From an uncultured Selenomonadaceae bacterium (GTDB taxonomy: Bacteria; Bacillota; Negativicutes; Selenomonadales; Selenomonadaceae): a DNA stretch of 10,271 nt. Under the pieces are notes generated by a model, which was not told the origin of the DNA, made no database searches, and worked only from the letters and a program-made list of their open reading frames with translations. The position numbers and the translations under genes are program-made. Positions 1 to 6,487 of this stretch are shown here, one piece after another (position 1 is the stretch's first letter; every line of letters begins with the position of its first letter). Where the stretch lies: contig CAJOFG010000060.1 in assembly GCA_905233965.1 (NCBI GenBank), forward strand, positions 1 through 10,271, read 5' to 3'.

Positions 1-806
1 TATGGCAAAGTCGAATTGTTTTCCAAAATTTTTTCCGTTTCGTTCAGCTTGTCCATCTCCGCGAAAATTGTTTCCTCACTTCCTACCGGAACGCGACGCA
101 GATAATAGACGAATGAAACGGTAACTCTGAGAGGAACGACGGATTTAAAAATCGGCGTTGACGGATTCAACATTCCGTTCGATTCGCAAAGCGCAATCCA
201 ATTTTGCCAGCGGAAGGCGATAAAAAAAAATGCGACGACGATTAAAATGTATTGAATAAATTTTGTTTTGTCGCCGAAAATTTTCGGGAAAGTAACTGCG
301 GCAAAAAATTTTTTTGAGAATTTCGCGGTCAGGAAAATCATCAGCACACCGGCAATTATTCCGGCAAAAACTTTCGGCTTTAAAATGTAATCGCCGAAAA
401 ATTCTTTCACCGTGAAAGGATTAGTCCCCAAAATAATATCAATCGTCGCCTGTCTGATAATCGTTTGGAATTGGTAAATCAAAAAAATTTCCGTGACGAA
501 AATTATCGCGCAATAAATCGAAATCAAAACTTGCAGAAAAAATTTTACCTTCGGCAGGCGCGAAAAAATATATCGGAACGCAACGCAGAATACAAAAATT
601 TGAATTGCGCCCGTCAAAAAAATTTTCGTGAAAAAAATTATTCGGTCGAAAGAGTCCGGATTTTTCGTGAACAATTCCAAAAACGCCGAGAGGTTGAAAA
701 ACAAAAGCAAGCCGAAAAACCAACCGTCTTCCCGCAAAGTTTTTCCGGATTCATCACAAATTTTTTGAAAAAATTTTTCGATACGCTCCGACAAAATTTT
801 TTTCAC
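1..806 (-). CDS. Phosphoethanolamine transferase, N-terminal membrane domain (partial)
   Basis: An open frame of 268 codons runs leftward from a GTG and leaves the window without a stop. The visible part has about five hydrophobic segments (roughly residues 30-46, 56-78, 88-112, 150-165 and 190-205). It also has the motif ILGTNPFTVKEFFGDYI, which matches the TNP-x-EA-x-EF signature after the membrane helices of EptA/CptA-type enzymes. These proteins transfer phosphoethanolamine from phosphatidylethanolamine to lipid A or other envelope glycans, using a periplasmic sulfatase-fold domain. That domain, with its metal ligands and catalytic Thr, lies beyond the left edge, so activity and exact subfamily cannot be judged. 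The start is uncertain: GGGAG directly abuts the GTG at 806, so a TTG at 794, 11 nt beyond GGGAG, is an alternative. The gene begins just after a hairpin/T-tract and follows cheB. The family is fairly sure; the substrate is not. Confidence 0.72.
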   Translation of the reverse strand, partial: MKKILSERIEKFFQKICDESGKTLREDGWFFGLLLFFNLSAFLELFTKNPDSFDRIIFFTKIFLTGAIQIFVFCVAFRYIFSRLPKVKFFLQVLISIYCAIIFVTEIFLIYQFQTIIRQATIDIILGTNPFTVKEFFGDYILKPKVFAGIIAGVLMIFLTAKFSKKFFAAVTFPKIFGDKTKFIQYILIVVAFFFIAFRWQNWIALCESNGMLNPSTPIFKSVVPLRVTVSFVYYLRRVPVGSEETIFAEMDKLNETEKILENNSTLP

Positions 807-810
807 TCCC

Positions 811-845
811 AAAAAAATTTGGAAACATTTAAAAGTAATGTTTCC
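811..845 (-). terminator. Hairpin plus T-tract between cheB and the transferase gene
   Basis: On the minus strand, GGAAACATT (845-837) pairs perfectly with AATGTTTCC (829-821) across a 7-nt loop, and AAATTTTTTT follows directly. This has the form of an intrinsic terminator for the yacL-cheB transcript, although the stem is only 9 bp and AT-rich. It ends 4 nt before the GTG of the next gene and abuts its GGGAG, so it may act as an attenuator or leader structure for the transferase instead. Confidence 0.55.
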
Positions 846-875
846 GTTCAAAAATTTTTTATCCGATTTATTTTT

Positions 876-1460
876 TCATCTGTTGTATTTTTTCACCGTC
901 GCCGTAATTGCCAGTGCCATGTTGTACAGCGGAATTTGTTTATCGACCGCTCCGCGCTCAAATGCGGCTTTCGGCATACCGTAGACGATTGAAGTTTTTT
1001 CGTCCTGTCCCAAAGTCGGCGAACCTTTTTGTTTCATCAGCCAAAGACCTTCCGCGCCGTCGTGACCTATTCCGGTTAAAATTACTCCGAGTGCCGCGTC
1101 GCCGACCAACTCCGCAACAGATTTGAAAAGTACATCGACGGCAGGACGGCATGAATGGACATGAGGAGCCATGAAACATCTGATTTGCAAATTCGCTCCG
1201 CTCCTCCTCAATTCCATGTGAAGACCGCCCGGCGCAACGTAAGCGCAGTTCGATTTTATAATTTCGCCGTGCTCCGCTTCCTTCACCGTCAGTATTGATT
1301 CTTTGTCCATTCGTTCGGCAAAAATTCTGGAAAAGTCCGGCGGGATATGTTGCACGATAACAATCGGGGGGAGCGGCGGTCTGAGTTTCGGCAAAATTGC
1401 CGCAAGTGCCTCCGTTCCTCCGGTTGAAGAGCCTATCGCTATTAAACTTATTCTGCTCAC
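876..1460 (-). CDS. cheB: CheB-type protein-glutamate methylesterase, catalytic domain only
   Basis: A 194-residue protein consisting only of the CheB catalytic domain. CheB hydrolyses glutamate methyl esters on chemoreceptors (and deamidates glutamine) in the cytoplasm, resetting chemotaxis. The triad is visible: Ser12 in GSSTGG, His38 in VQHIPP and Asp134 in GIGHDGA. The conserved YVAPGGLHM and SCRPAVDVLF segments are also present. Full-length CheB (about 350 residues) has an N-terminal CheY-like receiver domain; none is present or encoded upstream, so control by CheA phosphorylation is not expected. I place the start at GTG 1460 because AGGCGGTGA lies 5 nt upstream. The open frame extends to a TTG at 1502, but that would overlap yacL by 17 bp, and I saw no good ribosome site for it. 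The gene follows yacL by 25 bp and is probably cotranscribed. No other chemotaxis gene is in the window, so the target receptor is unknown. Domain identity is very sure. Confidence 0.9.
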   Translation of the reverse strand: MSRISLIAIGSSTGGTEALAAILPKLRPPLPPIVIVQHIPPDFSRIFAERMDKESILTVKEAEHGEIIKSNCAYVAPGGLHMELRRSGANLQIRCFMAPHVHSCRPAVDVLFKSVAELVGDAALGVILTGIGHDGAEGLWLMKQKGSPTLGQDEKTSIVYGMPKAAFERGAVDKQIPLYNMALAITATVKKYNR

Positions 1461-1465
1461 AACAT

Positions 1466-1474
1466 TCACCGCCT
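1466..1474 (-). promoter_or_regulatory. Shine-Dalgarno site fixing the cheB start
   Basis: The minus strand reads AGGCGGTGA here, eight of nine bases matching AGGAGGTGA, with 5 nt to the GTG at 1460. It supports a GTG start at 1460 over the TTG at 1502 that gives the longest frame. Confidence 0.7.
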
Positions 1475-1485
1475 TTGGAATTTTT

Positions 1486-2709
1486 TTACTGAGGTTTCGC
1501 AAAAATCATTCTTCCGGCAGAAGTTTGAAGAGCGGAAGTAACTTCGACGGAAATTGTTCTGCTCAAATATCTGTGTCCGTTTTCAACAACAATCATCGTG
1601 CCGTCGTCCAGGTAAGCGACACCCTGACCGGGTTCTTTGCCGTCCTTGACGACTTGAACGCGCATAATTTCACCGGGAATGACAACCGGTTTTACGGCAT
1701 TTGAAAGGTCGTTAATGTTCAGAACTTCCACGCCGCGAAGTTTTGCAACCTTGTTCAAATTAAAATCGTTCGTGACGATTTTGCCGCCGACTTTTTGCGC
1801 GAGCCGGACAAGTTTGGAATCGACTTCGTGAATATCATCAAAGTCAATGTTCATGACTTCAACGTCAAGCGAACTGTCTTCGCGCATTTTTTGCAGAACG
1901 TCCAAGCCGCGACGACCGCGAACACGTCTTAAACTGTTCGGCGAGTCGGCAATGTGTTGAACTTCTTCGAGGACGAAAACCGGAATGAGTAAACGCCCTT
2001 CCAAAAATCCGGTTTTGGCTATATCGGAAATTCTGCCGTCGATTATCACGTTGGTATCGAGGAGTTTATAATTTTTGTTGTCGCCGGATTTGATGTTGTC
2101 CGGAGCGATTTTTTTGTCGTCGCCGGAAGTTTTCGGAGCGTCGGTCACTTTTTCCGTCGCGATATTCGATTTTTTTTCGTCGTGTACCTTGTCCGGATTT
2201 TTTTCCTCACGATTTTTCAAAACTTCTTTCAAGGTATGAGGTACGGATAAATTTCCGGCAATCTCCCTGCGCTTTTTGATTGTCAAATGTATTCCGAGAT
2301 AACCGAGTACGATGCTGAAAACAATCGGAATGTAGTCGCCGACAACCGGGATTCGCGAAAAAGCATTTCCCAGTAAATTTGCTATGATGAGTCCCGCCGC
2401 CAATCCGATCGCTCCGGCGATAACGTCGTTGATCGGCATTTTTCCCAGCTGAGTTTCCGCGAACGTCGTAAAATTTCCCAGCTTACGGATTAAAAAAGGT
2501 GATACGGCTTTTCCGGCAATTCCGCCGAGCAACGCGCCGATTAAAATACAAATTGCGTTTGCCAGCGTGAGTTGGAAAATTCCGGTATCCATTTGAAAAA
2601 ATTCCACTGTGATGAAGTCTGCCAAAAGCGGGCTTGCAAGTTTGAGAAGTGCGCCGCCGGCAATCACAAAAGTTAAGATGATAAAAAATTTCATGACTTT
2701 ATCTAACAT
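1486..2709 (-). CDS. yacL: YacL-family membrane PIN/TRAM domain protein
   Basis: A 407-residue protein. Four hydrophobic segments lie at about residues 8-30, 45-68, 95-118 and 120-142. A charged, low-complexity linker rich in Lys, Asp and Glu follows (about 145-213), then a PIN nuclease domain (about 214-335) and a C-terminal TRAM domain (about 341-405) ending QTSAGRMIFA. Likely PIN metal ligands are visible: Asp218 in LLDTN, Glu248 or Glu249, Asp297 and Asp315 in TNDFN. PIN domains are generally metal-dependent ribonucleases and TRAM is an RNA-binding OB-like fold, so a membrane-anchored RNase role is inferred; the family's substrate is not established. The protein is somewhat longer than the roughly 366 residues I recall for Bacillus YacL, and the linker probably explains the excess. 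The start is firm: a perfect AAGGAGGTGA sits just upstream of ATG 2709. The gene leads a short unit with cheB. In Bacillus-like genomes yacL usually lies near radA, disA or ispD, none of which is seen here. Confidence 0.93.
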   Translation of the reverse strand: MLDKVMKFFIILTFVIAGGALLKLASPLLADFITVEFFQMDTGIFQLTLANAICILIGALLGGIAGKAVSPFLIRKLGNFTTFAETQLGKMPINDVIAGAIGLAAGLIIANLLGNAFSRIPVVGDYIPIVFSIVLGYLGIHLTIKKRREIAGNLSVPHTLKEVLKNREEKNPDKVHDEKKSNIATEKVTDAPKTSGDDKKIAPDNIKSGDNKNYKLLDTNVIIDGRISDIAKTGFLEGRLLIPVFVLEEVQHIADSPNSLRRVRGRRGLDVLQKMREDSSLDVEVMNIDFDDIHEVDSKLVRLAQKVGGKIVTNDFNLNKVAKLRGVEVLNINDLSNAVKPVVIPGEIMRVQVVKDGKEPGQGVAYLDDGTMIVVENGHRYLSRTISVEVTSALQTSAGRMIFAKPQ

Positions 2710-2737
2710 AATTTCACCTCCTTACACAATCTGTTGA

Positions 2738-2765
2738 AGTTTATCACAAATTTATGAAAAGTAAA
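2738..2765 (-). promoter_or_regulatory. Candidate promoter for yacL-cheB
   Basis: In the gap after hisB, the minus strand has TTTACT (2765-2760), a 16-bp spacer and TAAACT (2743-2738). The -10 box is preceded by TG plus one base, giving an extended -10. Each hexamer matches the sigma-A consensus at four of six positions. The predicted start would leave a leader of about 25 nt containing the strong yacL ribosome site. No terminator was seen after hisB, so read-through from hisCB is also possible. Confidence 0.4.
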
Positions 2766-2773
2766 TGATTATG

Positions 2774-3358
2774 TCAGAGCAAACCTTTCGTCGAGGGGAT
2801 GCCCTTAATTTTTTCGTCATGAGTTACGGCAATTCGGAGCGCGTGACCCAATGCTTTGAAAATCGCTTCGATTTTGTGATGAGAATTTTTTCCGTACAAA
2901 ATTTTTATGTGCAAAGTCAGCCCGGCGTTGAAGGCGAGAGCGCGAAAAAATTCTTCCGTCAATTCGGTATCGAAATTCCCGACGGTCGGTGCAAGTTCTC
3001 CGGCATCAAAAACCAAAAAAGGTCTCCCGCTTATATCCAAACTGACAAGCGCAAGCGATTCGTCCATCGGCAGAAAAAAAGTTCCGTAGCGTGAAATTCC
3101 TCGTTTGTCGCCGAGCGCATCTTTTATTGCCGCGCCGAGAGCAATTCCGATGTCCTCCACGCTGTGGTGTCCGTCAACCTCCAAGTCACCGACGCAATCG
3201 ACGCGCAAATTAAATTGTCCGTGCGCCGCGAAAAGATTCAGCATATGGTCGAAAAATCCGATGCCGGTTTTAATTTCGGTTTTGCCTTCACCGTCAAGAT
3301 TTATTTCGACTTCGATTTTTGTTTCCTTCGTCACGCGAAAAATTTTTCCCGTCCTCAT
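2774..3358 (-). CDS. hisB: Imidazoleglycerol-phosphate dehydratase
   Basis: A 194-residue monofunctional enzyme, the usual length for bacteria that lack the phosphatase fusion. It dehydrates imidazole glycerol phosphate to imidazole acetol phosphate, the sixth step of histidine synthesis, in the cytoplasm. The metal-binding signatures are intact: FFDHML (about 35-40), DGHHSVEDIG (62-71, including His64 and His65), NSHHKIEAIFKALG (158-171, including His160 and His161) and the C-terminal STKG. The start ATG lies in the hisC stop (ATGA overlap, 4 bp) and is preceded by GGAGGG 6 nt upstream, so translation is probably coupled to hisC. The product of HisB is the substrate of HisC, which fits the pairing. 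The other his genes (hisG, D, A, F, H, I) are not adjacent in this window. Identity is essentially certain. Confidence 0.97.
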   Translation of the reverse strand: MRTGKIFRVTKETKIEVEINLDGEGKTEIKTGIGFFDHMLNLFAAHGQFNLRVDCVGDLEVDGHHSVEDIGIALGAAIKDALGDKRGISRYGTFFLPMDESLALVSLDISGRPFLVFDAGELAPTVGNFDTELTEEFFRALAFNAGLTLHIKILYGKNSHHKIEAIFKALGHALRIAVTHDEKIKGIPSTKGLL

Positions 3359-4419
3359 TTCAAGCCCTCCGAAAAATTTTTAATCTCCGCAAAAACTTCA
3401 TCGTTCTCTTCGCGGTTGCCCATTGAAATTCGCAAACAATTTTTCAAACCCGGCGCGTCCGGCGAAAAATATCTTATGCCGATACTTTTCGATTCGAGAT
3501 AATTTTTCAACTCCTCCGCTTTGTCGAGCCGGATTAAAATGAAATTTGTTTTCGACGGAAAAATTTCAATGCCGGGTATTGCTTGAAGTCGTCCGCTCAT
3601 TCTCTGCCGCTCCGCTATCGTCATTTGGATTCGCGGAACAAATTCGTCGCGCATTTGATAAACGATGTCGGCCGTCGCCAAACTCAGTACGTTCATGTGG
3701 TACGGCATAAAAGTTTTGTCAATCATTCGCGTAACTTCCGGCTGCGCGATCATGTAACCGACGCGCGCGGAGGCAAGCCCGTAAGCTTTTGAAAAAGTTC
3801 TGGCGACAATCAGATTCGGATATTTCGCAACGAGATTCACGCCTGACTTCCCGTAAAATTCGATGTAGGCTTCGTCGAGGAGAAAAGCGCAGTCGATTGA
3901 CTTTGCAATTTCTTCAACCCGATCGACGCTCAAAAAATTTCCGGTCGGATTGTTCGGGTTACAGACGACGGCAAGATCCGCTTTCACGTCGCGGATTTTT
4001 TTTATGAATTTGTCCGTATCCAAATCAAATTTTTCGTCAAGGTCGAAGGGAACCGGTTCGGACTCCGCAGCCTTCGCGTAAATTTTGTACATTGAAAAAC
4101 TCGGTTGCGGAAAGACAACTTTTTTTCCGGCACCCCCGAACGCGAAAAAAACTTTTTCGATAATTTCGCTGGAGCCGCCGCCGAGCAAAATTTGCGATTC
4201 CGACACGGAAAAATTTCTTGCGATTTGTTCGACGAGCGCGGAATATTCTTCGTTCGGGTAGCGGTTGAAAGCGATTCGCGACAGCCGGGTCAAAACTCTT
4301 TCCTCAACGAGCGGCGGCAAATTCATCGTGCTTTCGTTCGCATTGATTTTAATGCGATAGTATTTTTCCGTCCCGTCGTACGACGGCATATTTTCCAAAT
4401 CTTTTCTGTAATTCATCAT
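3355..4419 (-). CDS. hisC: Histidinol-phosphate aminotransferase
   Basis: A 354-residue fold-type I PLP aminotransferase. It converts imidazole acetol phosphate plus glutamate to histidinol phosphate and 2-oxoglutarate. Visible family marks: the substrate-entry INANES (about 25-30), RYPNEEYSAL (53-62), the phosphate-binding GGGSSEII (80-87), NPNNPTG (154-160), DEAYIEF (182-188) and the Schiff-base Lys211 in RTFSKAYGLASARVGYM. The C-terminal LRISMGNREEN is also typical. Two adjacent ATG codons (4419 and 4416) are possible starts; GGGAGGG lies about 8 nt upstream of the first. It is the first gene of a leftward pair with hisB and is divergent from the tetR operon. Related aminotransferases act on tyrosine or phenylalanine, or in cobalamin synthesis, but the coupling to hisB makes HisC the clear choice. 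Confidence 0.95.
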   Translation of the reverse strand: MMNYRKDLENMPSYDGTEKYYRIKINANESTMNLPPLVEERVLTRLSRIAFNRYPNEEYSALVEQIARNFSVSESQILLGGGSSEIIEKVFFAFGGAGKKVVFPQPSFSMYKIYAKAAESEPVPFDLDEKFDLDTDKFIKKIRDVKADLAVVCNPNNPTGNFLSVDRVEEIAKSIDCAFLLDEAYIEFYGKSGVNLVAKYPNLIVARTFSKAYGLASARVGYMIAQPEVTRMIDKTFMPYHMNVLSLATADIVYQMRDEFVPRIQMTIAERQRMSGRLQAIPGIEIFPSKTNFILIRLDKAEELKNYLESKSIGIRYFSPDAPGLKNCLRISMGNREENDEVFAEIKNFSEGLK

Positions 4420-4439
4420 AAAAAATCCCTCCCGAAAAA

Positions 4440-4445
4440 ATTATA
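4440..4445 (-). promoter_or_regulatory. Candidate -10 box for hisCB
   Basis: The minus strand carries a perfect TATAAT here. No convincing -35 hexamer lies 16-18 bp upstream; the 17-bp position reads CGAATT. A start 7 nt downstream would fall at or inside the ribosome site, leaving an unusually short leader. It is reported as a weak candidate only. Confidence 0.28.
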
Positions 4446-4494
4446 CCGGATTCTGCGAAAAAAATTCGTAAAAAATTTTTGTTTCGTGTTACAA

Positions 4495-4506
4495 TACCCG
4501 GGTATG
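4495..4506. promoter_or_regulatory. 12-bp palindrome, possible operator
   Basis: ATACCCGGGTAT is a perfect palindrome between the divergent hisC and tetR genes, and its right half is the left end of the larger inverted repeat. Palindromes of this size can be TetR-family operators, and this one is near the regulator gene. No binding evidence can be read from the sequence, and the symmetry may simply come from the end of the larger element. Confidence 0.25.
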
Positions 4507-4658
4507 TCGGTAAAGACGAACGCACACCGATGACGGTTATTTTTCCGCCCGGCTTTGTCAAAATTTCTTGACGTATGTCGATACGCCTGCGAAATTTTTC
4601 CTCGTCGGACGAAAAAATTCCTCGTCACGGCGCACATTCTTACTTTACCGACATACCC
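4500..4658. repeat. 159-bp imperfect palindrome with perfect 16-bp inverted ends
   Basis: GGGTATGTCGGTAAAG at 4500-4515 is repeated exactly in inverted orientation at 4643-4658. Inside, the two halves stay partly complementary for about 35 more bases: the left half has CCG-A-TGACG then TTTTTCCGCCCGGC, and the inverted right half has CCG-TGACG then TTTTTTCGTCCGAC. The centre holds a third GTATGTCG (4573-4580) inside the small hairpin CGTAT-GTCG-ATACG (4572-4585). The octamer TTCCTCGTC recurs directly at 4598 and 4618. No gene lies in it. The form suggests a non-autonomous, MITE-like insertion between hisC and tetR. I could not identify a target-site duplication or assign an IS family. A long structured leader for the tetR operon is the alternative. 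Confidence 0.6.
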
Positions 4659-4709
4659 AAATATTTCACTCCGAAAAACCGATTCCTTTTTCTGCGGAGG
4701 TGTCTTGTC

Positions 4710-5315
4710 ATGACAGATAAAACAAGTGTGAGAGAGCAAAAAAAAATTCTGGCAAGGAAAAAAATTTTGGACGCGGCGACCCGTGAATTTAAAATACTCG
4801 GTTTCATGAACACTTCCGTTTCCGACATCATGAAAGAATCGGGATTGGGTGTCGGAACTTTTTACAACTACTTCGGCTCGAAGGAAGAAGTTTTGATGGA
4901 GATTGTAAAAAAACTTTTTGCCGAAGTCGAAACTGTTTTAAAATCCGGGCGCGAAACAAATTCTTCGTCGCCGGAACTTTTAAAACTCTGTTGCATGACG
5001 ACGGCAAAACTCATCGACGAAAACAGATTTATTTTGCCGCTCTTCGTCAGCGCGTCGGCTCGTTCGGACAAACCCGAACAGTTGCCGGAAAATTTATCGC
5101 CGACTTTCAAAAAATTTTTTGAGAAAATAATTTTAATCGGACGGGAGCGCGGAGAAATTCGCCGCGACATTCCGCCGGATTTGATTTTGGAAATGTTCCA
5201 CTCAATCTATCAGTCGGCGGCGTTCAGCAAATCGGAAATACCTTTTCAAGAAAATATCGGACTGAAATTAAAAATTCTTTTGGACGGAATAAGATTCGAC
5301 GGAGGAAAGACATGA
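4710..5315 (+). CDS. TetR/AcrR-family transcriptional regulator
   Basis: A 201-residue DNA-binding regulator. The N-terminal helix-turn-helix is classic: ILDAATREFKILGFMNTSV, then SDIMKESGLGVGTFYNYFGSK (about residues 38-58) and the following helix EEVLMEIVKKLF. The C-terminal domain, presumably for ligand binding and dimerisation, has no recognisable specificity. It contains a vicinal Cys94-Cys95 pair and a single His, His164. The start is ATG 4710, with GCGGAGG 9 nt upstream; the frame stays open back to 4575, but the extra residues do not look like family sequence and have no ribosome site. The stop overlaps the nirJ1 start (ATGA), so the regulator is coupled to the radical-SAM operon and most likely represses itself and that operon. 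A tetrapyrrole or haem-linked ligand is a reasonable guess. The lone His does not match the two axial His ligands known for HrtR, so this is not simply HrtR. Confidence 0.92.
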   Translation: MTDKTSVREQKKILARKKILDAATREFKILGFMNTSVSDIMKESGLGVGTFYNYFGSKEEVLMEIVKKLFAEVETVLKSGRETNSSSPELLKLCCMTTAKLIDENRFILPLFVSASARSDKPEQLPENLSPTFKKFFEKIILIGRERGEIRRDIPPDLILEMFHSIYQSAAFSKSEIPFQENIGLKLKILLDGIRFDGGKT

Positions 5316-6487
5316 TAAGCGTTACAAAACTTTTGTTTGCAAGAAATTATTTCGGCGACTCGCTCCGCTACACGGGGAACGCCGGCAAAATGAAACACGG
5401 CGCGGCTGAAGGTACCGGACCGGTTGTCGTTTGGAATTCGACGCGCACCTGTAATTTGAAATGCCGGCACTGCTACATGGATTCTGACGCAAAAAAATAT
5501 TCGGACGAATTGACGACCGACGAGGCGAAAAAATTTATTGACGACCTTGCAGAGTTCAAAGTACCGGTTCTGCTTTTTTCCGGCGGCGAACCTTTGATGC
5601 GTCCGGATTTTTTTGAGCTTGCCGAATATGCCGCAGAAAAAAAAGTTCGCCCGACTCTTTCGACGAACGGCACTTTGATTACCCGTGAAGTTGCGGAAAA
5701 AATTAAAAGTATCGGCGTGGGCTACGTCGGAATTTCGCTTGACGGTCTGCGCGAAGTCAACGATAAATTTCGCGGCGTGAAAGGTGCTTATCAACGGGCG
5801 ATGGAGGGAATAAAAAATTGCGTCGCCGTCGGTCAGCGTGTCGGACTCCGTTTCACAATCAACCGGCACAACTTTGAGGAGCTGGACAAAATTTTTGACT
5901 TCATCGAGGAGGAAAAAATAAATCGTGTCTGCTTTTACCACCTCGTTTATTCCGGGCGCGGCAACAAGATGATTGATGAGGACGTGACGCCGGAAGAATC
6001 GCGCCGGGCTATGGATAAAATTATCGAACGGACGGAAGATTTTGAGCGGCGCGGACTTGAGAAAGAAATTTTGACGGTGGACAATCACTGCGACGGCGTT
6101 TATATGTACTTAAAATTTTTATCGGAGGGCGATACCGAAACCGCAGAGCAGATTAAAAAATTTATTTCGATGAACGGCGGCAACCGGTCCGGAATTGCTT
6201 TCGGCGAAGTCGATCCGGCCGGTTATGTTCACCCCGACCAATTTACTCAGCATCACACTTTCGGCAACGTTCGCGAAAAAAAATTCGGCGACATTTGGAC
6301 CGACGTTTCAAATCCGATTCTTGCCGGCTTGAAAGACCGGAAACCGCTTTTGAAAGGTCGTTGTGCCGATTGCAAATTTCTGGACAACTGCAACGGAAAT
6401 TTCAGGACACGCGCAGAAGCAAAGACAGGAGATTTTTGGGAGTCCGACCCGGCTTGTTATCTCACCGATGAGGAAATTTCAAAATGA
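5312..6487 (+). CDS. nirJ1: NirJ1/AhbC-like radical SAM haem-biosynthesis protein
   Basis: A 391-residue radical SAM enzyme with a C-terminal SPASM-like extension. The SAM cluster motif CNLKCRHC gives Cys47, Cys51 and Cys54, followed by the SAM-binding GGEP (91-94). An auxiliary cluster region is marked by Cys351, Cys354, Cys360 and Cys382. Whole segments match the Firmicutes NirJ1 family as I know it, for example VVVWNSTRTCNLKC, YVGISLDGL, RGVKGAYQRA, FYHLVYSGRG, EILTVDNH, VHPDQF and DPACYLTDEEI. By homology to AhbC it should remove two acetate side chains from 12,18-didecarboxysiroheme to give iron-coproporphyrin III, in the cytoplasm under anoxia. The older name points to haem d1, which is less likely because no nitrite reductase genes are seen. 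ATG 5312 overlaps the tetR stop and follows GGAGGAAAG. Near the C terminus, CNGNFR replaces the CGGSFR I would expect, with the cysteine kept. Family very sure; exact step good inference. Confidence 0.93.
   Translation: MISVTKLLFARNYFGDSLRYTGNAGKMKHGAAEGTGPVVVWNSTRTCNLKCRHCYMDSDAKKYSDELTTDEAKKFIDDLAEFKVPVLLFSGGEPLMRPDFFELAEYAAEKKVRPTLSTNGTLITREVAEKIKSIGVGYVGISLDGLREVNDKFRGVKGAYQRAMEGIKNCVAVGQRVGLRFTINRHNFEELDKIFDFIEEEKINRVCFYHLVYSGRGNKMIDEDVTPEESRRAMDKIIERTEDFERRGLEKEILTVDNHCDGVYMYLKFLSEGDTETAEQIKKFISMNGGNRSGIAFGEVDPAGYVHPDQFTQHHTFGNVREKKFGDIWTDVSNPILAGLKDRKPLLKGRCADCKFLDNCNGNFRTRAEAKTGDFWESDPACYLTDEEISK

Noticed and set aside
465..992. Long plus-strand frame of 175 codons
   Set aside because: It is antisense to the phosphoethanolamine transferase and the end of cheB, is rich in Arg/Asn/Phe from AAAATTTT words, and resembles no protein family. 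The minus frame shows clear membrane helices and a family motif.
1461..1502. TTG-started N-terminal extension of cheB
   Set aside because: It would overlap yacL and lacks a good ribosome site, whereas GTG 1460 has AGGCGGTGA at 5 nt.
1486..2709. PIN domain as the toxin of a toxin-antitoxin pair
   Set aside because: The membrane helices and TRAM domain identify YacL, and no small antitoxin gene is adjacent.
4500..4658. Palindrome as a CRISPR repeat pair or intrinsic terminator
   Set aside because: There are only two arms, in inverted orientation and 127 bp apart, with no repeat-spacer periodicity and no T-tract directly after a compact stem.
4575..4709. Upstream extension of the tetR frame
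   Set aside because: The extra 45 codons run through the palindromic element, have no ribosome site and do not resemble TetR N termini. ATG 4710 has a good GGAGG site.
5246..6088. Minus-strand frame of 280 codons
   Set aside because: It is a shadow of nirJ1 and tetR; the plus-strand protein matches a known family over its full length.
6485..6487. nirJ1 TGA as a selenocysteine codon
   Set aside because: NirJ1 ends naturally at this point, and no convincing SECIS-like hairpin was noticed directly downstream. Simple termination followed by a damaged gene is more likely.
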